Positions 1 to 6,732 of a stretch of 12,980 nt of DNA are shown here, in pieces (positions within the stretch are counted from its first letter, which is position 1; each line of letters starts with the position of its first letter). A model generated the notes under the pieces. That model did not search any database and was not told the origin of the DNA. It saw nothing but the letters and a program-made list of their open reading frames with translations. The stretch comes from Planctomycetota bacterium. Its GTDB lineage: Bacteria > Planctomycetota > Phycisphaerae > Sedimentisphaerales > Anaerobacaceae. The stretch is from contig JAGLTN010000219.1 in NCBI GenBank assembly GCA_023135255.1, positions 1 to 12,980 on the forward strand, read 5' to 3'. The position numbers and the translations under genes were made by a program.

Positions 1-6
1 ATTTAC

Positions 7-20
7 TACCCTTAAGGGTA
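7..20. other. Perfect 14-base palindrome downstream of the helicase gene
   Basis: TACCCTTAAGGGTA is its own reverse complement. As RNA it would make only a five-base-pair stem with a four-base loop and there is no T run after it on either strand, so it is a poor terminator. It could be a protein-binding site for a gene to the left of the window, or chance. The remaining bases up to the helicase stop (21-110) are AT-rich with no feature I can support. Confidence 0.3.
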
Positions 21-110
21 TATTTCAGAAAATTATCCAAAGCATTACAAATATCTAATTTTACTTATTTTTATCAATTATTAAAGCTGAAATTAATAGA
101 AATGCCAAAA

Positions 111-2300
111 TTAAGGCTCAGTCAGATTTGCGTATTTAAGCATCAGTGACTTAACCTGACCGTTATTAAACCTGACCGTCACAATGCTGTTTTCACCCAT
201 ATCCTTAAAGCTCTCAACCCTGCCCAGACCAAATTTCTTATGCCTTACCAGCTGATTTTTAATATAGGCATATTTAGATTTTGACACCTTTTCAACCTTT
301 GCGAATTCGCTGTAATCATAGCTGTGCCCGGACGAATAGCTTGCCTCAGGCTCAGCAGCAATTGTAGATTCAGCAAAATCAATCCCAAGCTCATACAAAA
401 ACTGCGACGGTATACTCCTGAGCATTTGACCACGAATAGTTCTGTATTTCGCATAGCTAATATTGAGATTATCCTTAGCACGGGTAATACCAACGAAAAA
501 CAACCTGCGTTCCTCCTCCAGCTCCTCATCATCACCATTACTGCTTCTCTCGTGCGGCAATATCCCCTCTTCAAGCCCGATTATAAAAACATTTTTAAAC
601 TCCAACCCCTTGGCCGCATGCAAAGTCATCAAAGCAACACGATTATTGCTCGCATCATAAGCATCAGCATCGCTGAAAAGTGATATCTGCTGTAAAAAGT
701 CTATCAGCAAAGCCTCCTCCGCCTGCTCATCAAACTTAGCTGCCGAATTAATAAGCTCATTAACATTCTCAAGGGCATCCTTGTCACTATCTACGACAAA
801 CGACAGTGACTTTTTCAACCCGGACTCCTCAAAAACAATCTCCATCAACTCTGCCACTTTTTTGTTAATAGAGGCCTTAAATTTTTCTATCATATTAATA
901 AAAACCGATATCTTAGCTTTTGGGCCGTTGGATATCGTAGTGATCTGCGAAACTTTCGTAAGAGCCTGATACAAAGTGATACGATTGACCCTTGCATAAT
1001 CGGCAACACGACCAATCGTCGTCTTGCCAATACCTCTCGTCGGAGTATTGATTATACGCATCAACGACACCTCATCACTCGGATTGACGAGTATCTTCAA
1101 ATAACCGAGCATGTCACGGATTTCTTTCCTGCCGTAAAATTCAACGCCCCGAACGATCTGGTAAGGCAGCTGGTTCTGAATAAACGCCTCTTCCAGAACC
1201 CTGCTCATCGAATTAACGCGATAAAAAATAGCGATATCACGAAGCTGACAGCCCTTATCAACAAGCTGATTGATCTTCTCGGCAACTGCCATCGCCTCCG
1301 TTGTCTCATCTTCATAAGCATCAACACAAACCTCTTGCCCTGCATCTCTGGTTGGTATCAACAGCTTGGCTTTTCTTTTGCTGTTGTTGGCAATAAGCTT
1401 ATCCGCTATTTTCAAGATATTGGGAGTACTGCGAAAATTCTCCTGCAATTTTATCACTTTCGCCTGGGGCCAATCCTTTTCAAAAATAAGAATATTTCTG
1501 ATATCCGCCCCTCGCCAGCGATATATCGACTGATCCGGATCGCCGGTAACACAAATATTGCCGTGCGACAAAGCTATATATTTAGCGATCTCATATTGAG
1601 CACTATTGGTATCCTGATACTCATCCACGAGCAGATATTTAAAACGCTCACTAAGCTGGTCGCGAACTTGCTTGTTGTCCCTCAGCAGTAAAGCTGTTCT
1701 CATCAGCAGATCATCAAAATCCAAAGCATTATTTTCTCCGAGTATCGTCTGATATCGTCGATAGATTTTGGCTAACGACTTCGGGAAAAAACCAATAGCC
1801 TCAGCCTCATAACTATCGACATCTTCCATATTATTTTTCAATGTCGAAATCGCTGAATGCATTCTCGCCGGTGCAAAATTAGAACTGTCCAGATCGCAGT
1901 CCTTTATCGCCTGCTTAACACAGCGGGCCTGCTCCTTTGAATCATAAATAGAAAAATTGTTTGCAAGCTGAACACTGTCGCTGTATTGACGCAGGATTCG
2001 CACACACAAAGAGTGAAAAGTACTAATATGCACTGAAGAAGATGCCCCCAAAGCCAACGCTCTTTGACGCATCTCATCCGCAGCTTTATTAGTAAATGTA
2101 ATCGCGCAAATATTCCAAGGCCTGACCCCAGCCCTTATAAGTTCTGCGATTCTGTATGTTATAACCCTTGTCTTGCCGCTGCCGGGCCCTGCTATAATAA
2201 GCAAAGGACCATCGACATGACAAACCGCCTGTCTTTGTGAATCTGTTAATTGCTTCAAAAAAGAATCCGTCCTTGGATTTGTTTCGCAGTTATCCATCAT
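111..2300 (-). CDS. pcrA: PcrA/UvrD-type ATP-dependent DNA helicase (superfamily 1A)
   Basis: This is a 3'-5' DNA helicase that uses ATP to unwind DNA in nucleotide excision and mismatch repair and to clear stalled RNA polymerase or recombinase filaments. The 729 residues carry the whole SF1A motif set: Q motif LTDSQRQAV (18-26), Walker A AGPGSGKT (37-44), motif Ia ITFTNKAADEM (67-77), motif II VDEYQDTN (225-232), motif III GDPDQSIYRWRGA (253-265), NFRS (288-291), motif V TLHAAKGLEF (559-568) and motif VI EEERRLFFVGITRA (595-608). The C-terminal 50 residues hold a HxxFGxGxV...VxF..G..K.L pattern (687-719), matching the Tudor-like domain by which PcrA/UvrD binds RNA polymerase. Length fits the family (about 720-740). 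The start codon overlaps the stop of the preceding gene (ATGA), implying coupled translation; a second Met follows at once, so the true start could be one codon later. It is intact. A Rep helicase is less likely because of the C-terminal domain. Confidence 0.95.
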   Translation of the reverse strand: MMDNCETNPRTDSFLKQLTDSQRQAVCHVDGPLLIIAGPGSGKTRVITYRIAELIRAGVRPWNICAITFTNKAADEMRQRALALGASSSVHISTFHSLCVRILRQYSDSVQLANNFSIYDSKEQARCVKQAIKDCDLDSSNFAPARMHSAISTLKNNMEDVDSYEAEAIGFFPKSLAKIYRRYQTILGENNALDFDDLLMRTALLLRDNKQVRDQLSERFKYLLVDEYQDTNSAQYEIAKYIALSHGNICVTGDPDQSIYRWRGADIRNILIFEKDWPQAKVIKLQENFRSTPNILKIADKLIANNSKRKAKLLIPTRDAGQEVCVDAYEDETTEAMAVAEKINQLVDKGCQLRDIAIFYRVNSMSRVLEEAFIQNQLPYQIVRGVEFYGRKEIRDMLGYLKILVNPSDEVSLMRIINTPTRGIGKTTIGRVADYARVNRITLYQALTKVSQITTISNGPKAKISVFINMIEKFKASINKKVAELMEIVFEESGLKKSLSFVVDSDKDALENVNELINSAAKFDEQAEEALLIDFLQQISLFSDADAYDASNNRVALMTLHAAKGLEFKNVFIIGLEEGILPHERSSNGDDEELEEERRLFFVGITRAKDNLNISYAKYRTIRGQMLRSIPSQFLYELGIDFAESTIAAEPEASYSSGHSYDYSEFAKVEKVSKSKYAYIKNQLVRHKKFGLGRVESFKDMGENSIVTVRFNNGQVKSLMLKYANLTEP

Positions 2301-4066
2301 TTTTGCTCTTGTGATCTTTTCTGTTGCTGCAAATACCGCATTTGAATTTCCATCATCTGCTCCGCCAGTTTAGGTCTTTCAACGCGTATTCGTTCAATAA
2401 GATTTTCTCTCATTTGAGATGGATATTGCCAGTCATTAAAAAAATCGACCATTGCTGTAAATTTTAATAATTTAAAATCGGGAAGCTCGATCCTGTTTTC
2501 ATCTGAAAACTCCCTGCCGTAATAATCATATATCTCTTTTGCAAGACTTTCCCTGTTAGCAGCCTCATTGTCATCATACATTGCCAGTCTGAAATAACCC
2601 TCTCTGAGCATCATATTGATGATCTCTCTGGCACTAATAACATCTATAACTTTAAGCTCTTTCTGGAATCTCCTTTTCGCATAGACCTCCAGCGGAACTC
2701 TGAATTCATCCAAAGGATAAAGTATCCTCATTTCATTATAGAACTTCCTTGCATAAGCAACATGCCCCGCCTGGTAAAAAGAAAATACAGCATTCTTCAT
2801 CATATTACGATGACCTATTTCAAGTGAATGAAAAGACCCATGCTTCATCTCTTCTTTTTTTCTGTACTTTGCTATCGTAGCCATAACAGATTTGTTATAA
2901 CTTTCAAACATTCGCAAATCAGGTCTGAGAAAAACATTATTTGCCTGTACTAATGGAGAACTTCCATTGGGATCTGACAACTTATAAATATATAACGTGC
3001 CGTTCCTGAACAAATCCTGCAACGCGTGAGTTACAAGCCTGTCTGTATTAGTTTCATCGACAGTAACATCTTCCTGACCTGCAACTTTAATCCCCTGAAC
3101 TGCCCAGAATATCGCATGAACATCCGCAAGCCTCCAGTCAAGAGGTTGCCTATTGTTAGGATCAATAAGGTCTATGGGGCCATACGTCTTATTAAGCTCA
3201 ACCATCAAAGAAGGCTCAAGTTTCCAGACTTTTCTTAACTGCTGCGCATTCGCAAATACATTAAATCTGTTATAAGCCTGTGTATCTTTAGCAAAATCTA
3301 AAAACATCACGGCATTAGGATCATATTTCCCCGGCTCATCTCTCAACGCAATATAGTTACTTACAAATTTATCATCGTCAGAAAAAACCGGATCAGCTTC
3401 TTTTAGTCCGTTTATAAAAGAAACATAATTAGGATCAACCAAAACATCATCCATCGTCTTCGGTGCGTTGGCAAGGTCACTATAGTATTCGTTACTCGCA
3501 TCACCAAGCAAAGGGCTGATAGAAAGAGCAAGCTGAAGTTTATAATATTTGTGAGCATCGTCAGTAATCCCGCCTATTTTATGAAAAAATATCCTGCCGA
3601 GTTCCTGATAAAGCAATATCTTCTTAGGATTAAGCGGTATCCCCTTGTCCCTCAATATCTCATAACCGTTCTTAACCCAATGCCATCTCTGGTCAGGATT
3701 CGTAGCGGGTATCGCCACTGAAATATTGTACGCCATGTTCCAGGCTTGAAACTCCCATACCTTCGAAAACCGAGGCTGTAAAATCGTTATCCACTCAGCA
3801 AGCTGCTTGGCGTCGAAAAACTGCCCCTCACTCTTAAGCCTGTCCGCTCGCATCCACAATACATCAACTACAATCCCCCTGAAAGCACCCATCGCAACTG
3901 TCGCAAACGCCAGCGAAGGTGGTGCATTCTCAAGCGGTTCATTAATTATAAGCTTCATCTCTTTGCGTTTTGAATTAATAAAATCAAGCTGCATACCCGC
4001 GGTAACAATAAACGATATCGCAAGTATCACGCAAACAAAACGTATTGTGTTATCTGGTAAACGCAT
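2297..4066 (-). CDS. Membrane-anchored helix-rich protein of unknown function (possible TPR-like repeats)
   Basis: I do not recognise a named family. The 589-residue protein starts with a short basic stretch and one hydrophobic segment (about 9-25) that could be an uncleaved anchor. A second hydrophobic stretch follows (about 52-70), ending in RGIVVDVLWMRADRL. The rest looks soluble and mostly helical, with many aromatic residues. Stretches such as FFDAKQLAEWITILQPRFSKVWEFQAWNMA (83-112, described by its ends: FFDAKQLAEW to EFQAWNMA) resemble the loose repeats of TPR-like envelope proteins, where one helix pair follows 'unit at work, reach, whole-body position' spacing; this resemblance is by eye. 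The C-terminus is Gln/Lys-rich. It begins unit 2, 53 bases after the ABC permease, and its TGA overlaps the helicase start by four bases. No ribosome-binding site is visible before the ATG. The ORF is long and intact, and no good competing frame exists. A role next to the ABC exporter is only a guess from position. Confidence 0.85.
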   Translation of the reverse strand: MRLPDNTIRFVCVILAISFIVTAGMQLDFINSKRKEMKLIINEPLENAPPSLAFATVAMGAFRGIVVDVLWMRADRLKSEGQFFDAKQLAEWITILQPRFSKVWEFQAWNMAYNISVAIPATNPDQRWHWVKNGYEILRDKGIPLNPKKILLYQELGRIFFHKIGGITDDAHKYYKLQLALSISPLLGDASNEYYSDLANAPKTMDDVLVDPNYVSFINGLKEADPVFSDDDKFVSNYIALRDEPGKYDPNAVMFLDFAKDTQAYNRFNVFANAQQLRKVWKLEPSLMVELNKTYGPIDLIDPNNRQPLDWRLADVHAIFWAVQGIKVAGQEDVTVDETNTDRLVTHALQDLFRNGTLYIYKLSDPNGSSPLVQANNVFLRPDLRMFESYNKSVMATIAKYRKKEEMKHGSFHSLEIGHRNMMKNAVFSFYQAGHVAYARKFYNEMRILYPLDEFRVPLEVYAKRRFQKELKVIDVISAREIINMMLREGYFRLAMYDDNEAANRESLAKEIYDYYGREFSDENRIELPDFKLLKFTAMVDFFNDWQYPSQMRENLIERIRVERPKLAEQMMEIQMRYLQQQKRSQEQK

Positions 4067-4119
4067 AATGAACTAAATATACTGATCCTAATCGAATTTT
4101 ACTTTCGGCCATGTTAAAA
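4067..4119 (-). other. 53-base intergenic gap separating the two transcription units
   Basis: This is the longest gap between genes in the window. It contains the second copy of the 24-base element and a -10-like box. I see no hairpin followed by a T run, so transcription of the upstream operon may read through. A 20-codon frame starting at 4112 crosses it but lacks a ribosome-binding site. Confidence 0.6.
4077..4100 (-). promoter_or_regulatory. 24-base repeated upstream element, copy 2 (putative promoter or operator)
   Basis: This 24-base stretch matches the stretch at 12957-12980 at 21 of 24 positions; the three differences are all transitions. It sits ten bases upstream of the ATG of the unknown 589-residue gene. 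Its gene-proximal end overlaps TATATT (4076-4081, minus strand), a good -10-like hexamer. No convincing TTGACA-type -35 lies at 16-18 bases, so recognition may need an alternative sigma factor or an activator. Confidence 0.45.
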
Positions 4120-5487
4120 TTATACAATTATCCTGGCAATCTCCCGGCTGCCGAATACTAACAACGCAATAGACAAAAGCACAAGAGACTTTATGCAAAC
4201 CATGACCGAAGCTACCTTAGCCAACTCAAACCAGCTCAATATTTTCGCCGGTACGATAAAAGACGCAGGTTCCATCTTATCAAACTGAGGCATAAACTGT
4301 ATCAATGGTTTCAAAATATACTGATAAAACCCAATTACACTTTCACCGAGATAACCAAATGATTCTATAATGAACTGACTTATACTGCCCGTAAAAAACA
4401 CAACAATACAAACAAGTATCGCTACAGGCATAGACAAAAAAGTAGAAGCCAAAAGTCCCGTTACTGCCAAAAATATTATCCTTACCTCTATGAGCAATGC
4501 AACTCTTATAAAATTAGCAAAAAAACTGTCCGCCTTATACAATATCTCCATACCGTCTTTAGGTGAGAACATTACCACCGTATTATTCAATGGCAGATTA
4601 AAAAACGCAACTGCAAGATAACCATCTTCTGCAACAGCATCTGCCGGTATCTTGATCTCATGAGCTGTACCAATAGAATTCTTCTGTCTTAAATTATAAA
4701 CCTCGGTATCAATTTCTTTAACTGGTTTACGATTATCTCCGATCATCCATCCGCCGAATATCTGGTTGTCCGCAGGTGTTACTGAGACATCATATTTAAA
4801 CTTTATAAATATATCCTCACTGCCAACAGTCGGCTTAACATTATAAAATTCCCATAATATCTGGCTGCCCACAGAAGCTGACCTTTTTTCAAGTTTTTTC
4901 TGTCGGCGAAGCTGAGCTATTATCTGCTGCTTAGAATCATTTTTAAATACCTCTTCCAGCATACCACTCTTCGCAAGCTTTTCATATTCCCGCTCAACTT
5001 CTTTCGTCACATCCTGCTGCCTGGGCTTTACCGATGCTCTTGCGGTATAAAATTCATCTTTGGCCTTAACTATTTCCTGCTCACTCGAATTCAAAAACTT
5101 CGGCATATAAACAGCTATCGAATATATCAAACATGAAAAAAACACTAATATTACACTGCTCAAAAGCACTACCCCAACCAGCTTGCCCGCAATAAGCTGA
5201 GATCTTTTTATAGGCTTGGTAATAACAGTGTATATCTGTTTGTTCTTTATGTCACTGGTAAGCGTGTAAATAGAAGCAATTATCGTTAAAAGGCATAAAA
5301 GCAGACTTGTCAGCGAAAGTCCATAACTGACAAAACTCTGGAGCCTGCCCTTCAATGTACCATCACCTGTCATCCCGAACCCCATAACAGGCAGCAACAC
5401 AAACAGAATGACAATAAAAGCTGTTGCTATTTTCAGCCGCAATATCTGCCTTATTGTATTTACAGCAACCGCCCAGATCCTACCCAT
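4120..5487 (-). CDS. ABC-2 type exporter permease with large soluble loop
   Basis: This is the membrane half of the exporter whose ATPase is encoded immediately upstream. The start is set at 5487, not 5508, because GGAGG (5497-5501) lies nine bases before this ATG while the earlier ATG has no good site. This gives 455 residues and an eight-base overlap with the ATPase gene, typical of coupled subunits. Hydrophobic segments fall near residues 20-36, 54-80, 104-127, 326-348, 353-373 and 428-449. The stretch IYTVITKPIKRSQLIAGK (about 85-102) after the second segment is typical of NatB/NosY-like ABC-2 permeases. A soluble region of about 190 residues separates segments 3 and 4; its first half is highly charged and likely coiled-coil, its second half looks beta-rich. 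Substrate cannot be told from sequence. Confidence 0.85.
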   Translation of the reverse strand: MGRIWAVAVNTIRQILRLKIATAFIVILFVLLPVMGFGMTGDGTLKGRLQSFVSYGLSLTSLLLCLLTIIASIYTLTSDIKNKQIYTVITKPIKRSQLIAGKLVGVVLLSSVILVFFSCLIYSIAVYMPKFLNSSEQEIVKAKDEFYTARASVKPRQQDVTKEVEREYEKLAKSGMLEEVFKNDSKQQIIAQLRRQKKLEKRSASVGSQILWEFYNVKPTVGSEDIFIKFKYDVSVTPADNQIFGGWMIGDNRKPVKEIDTEVYNLRQKNSIGTAHEIKIPADAVAEDGYLAVAFFNLPLNNTVVMFSPKDGMEILYKADSFFANFIRVALLIEVRIIFLAVTGLLASTFLSMPVAILVCIVVFFTGSISQFIIESFGYLGESVIGFYQYILKPLIQFMPQFDKMEPASFIVPAKILSWFELAKVASVMVCIKSLVLLSIALLVFGSREIARIIV

Positions 5488-6703
5488 CTGCCTGGTCCTC
5501 CGAAACATCCGTTTTCTTCGGAATTTCTGTCTCGACAGGACGCTTCTTTCCTACAAGCTCATCAAGTATATCATCATCGACTGCCCCAGGCACTTCTGTA
5601 GGCTCAACAGTATCTGTTTTTATCACAGCCGTTGGCTTGACTGGCTCAGAAGTTTGAGTCAAAGCACTAAGCAAATCTTTATCTGGTTCAACAATCTCAA
5701 TAGGTTCTGCTTTTCGGGTCTCAATCTTTTTACCAATTGTTTCCTCTCCAACAGACTCCGAGACCAGCTTATCCAGAATCCCTTTGCTGGTATCACCAGA
5801 AGTAAGAAAATTTCCTATATTTGTCGTGCTGACCGCCCCACTGGTAAACTTTGATTGCTTTTGAGCATCCGCCACAGTCCTGATAAAGAACGATTCAAGC
5901 TTATCCATCGGAGAAACAATATCACAGTCTGCACCCTCAGCCTCGATAATATTTCTGATCTTCGCCAATGCTTCATCACTTATCGAATTGCTTGTAGTGA
6001 TCTGTTTTTTATCAGTATGTTTAAGCAGCTCCTCAACTTTACCCATAGCCTGTATTTTACCGCCGTAAAGGATCGATATCCTGTCACAGACATCTTCCAC
6101 ATCTGCAAGGAGATGGCTGCACAAAATTATCGTTTTACCTCTCTTAGCTAACTGAATTATCAAGTCCTTTATCTGCCTGGTACCTATCGGATCAAGTCCG
6201 GTCGTGGGCTCATCAAGAATCAGCAGATCAGGGTCATTGATCAATGCCTGAGCAAGACCTATCCTTCTTGCCATACCCTTCGAGAACATCCCCACAGGTC
6301 TGTTAGCAACAGCTTTCAAACCAACCATATCGAGCAATGCCTCGATCCTGTCTTTTCTGATCTTAGAAGGAAGCTTAAACAGTTTTGCATAAAAATCGAG
6401 AGTCTCTCGTGCATTAAGATACTGATACAGATACGACTCTTCCGGCAAAAATCCTATATGTTCGTTGATCTTCGGGTCTGTGCTGTCACCACCTAAAACG
6501 ATCGAATGGCCCTTTGTAGGATAAAGCAAACCAAGCATCATCTTGATAGCAGTTGTCTTACCTGAACCATTCGGGCCAAGCAAACCAAATACCTCATTGG
6601 TCCTTATTTTCAAATTCAAATTATCAACTGCATTTACTTTTCTCCGCCCCCACCAATCAGAAAAAACCTTAGTAAGTGAAATTGTCTCAACAGCATATTT
6701 CAT
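5480..6703 (-). CDS. ABC exporter ATP-binding protein with long acidic C-terminal tail
   Basis: This is the cytoplasmic ATPase that powers the ABC-2 permease encoded next. The start is placed at 6703 (ATG, AGG eight bases upstream) rather than at an upstream TTG (6730), giving 407 residues. The nucleotide-binding domain has Walker A GPNGSGKTT (43-51), the Q-loop region GFLPEES (84-90, Glu where Gln is common, as in many DrrA/NatA-like proteins), a signature of FSKGMARRIGLAQAL form (140-154), Walker B LLILDEP (160-166), D-loop GLD (169-171) and the switch histidine in CSHLL (H197). About 180 residues follow the core: a conserved-looking segment to about 280, then a Ser/Thr/Pro/Glu-rich tail with two ILDxLV motifs (309-314, 379-384). 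Usual family members are about 240-310 residues, so the tail is unusual. It starts 29 bases after the P-type ATPase stop and overlaps the permease by eight bases. Confidence 0.92.
   Translation of the reverse strand: MKYAVETISLTKVFSDWWGRRKVNAVDNLNLKIRTNEVFGLLGPNGSGKTTAIKMMLGLLYPTKGHSIVLGGDSTDPKINEHIGFLPEESYLYQYLNARETLDFYAKLFKLPSKIRKDRIEALLDMVGLKAVANRPVGMFSKGMARRIGLAQALINDPDLLILDEPTTGLDPIGTRQIKDLIIQLAKRGKTIILCSHLLADVEDVCDRISILYGGKIQAMGKVEELLKHTDKKQITTSNSISDEALAKIRNIIEAEGADCDIVSPMDKLESFFIRTVADAQKQSKFTSGAVSTTNIGNFLTSGDTSKGILDKLVSESVGEETIGKKIETRKAEPIEIVEPDKDLLSALTQTSEPVKPTAVIKTDTVEPTEVPGAVDDDILDELVGKKRPVETEIPKKTDVSEDQADG
5497..5501 (-). promoter_or_regulatory. Ribosome-binding site GGAGG for the ABC permease
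   Basis: A perfect GGAGG on the minus strand ends nine bases before the ATG at 5487. It lies inside the coding sequence of the ATPase gene and decides the permease start in favour of the internal methionine. Confidence 0.75.
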
Positions 6704-6732
6704 ACGAAAAACCTGCTTTAAAAAAATCAATT

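Noticed and set aside
75..100. A possible hairpin after the helicase gene (TATTAA / TTAATA).
   Set aside because: The stem is six A-T pairs only and there is no T run directly after it, so it does not qualify as a terminator.
4050..4112. A 20-codon open frame (MAESKIRLGSVY...) crossing the gap before the unknown 589-residue gene.
   Set aside because: It has no ribosome-binding site, overlaps the start of the downstream gene, and its resemblance to the frame at 12930-12980 is explained by the shared 24-base DNA element.
5408..5854. Plus-strand open frames of 77 to 148 codons across the ABC genes.
   Set aside because: They are antisense to well-supported genes, have low-complexity translations and no recognisable domains.
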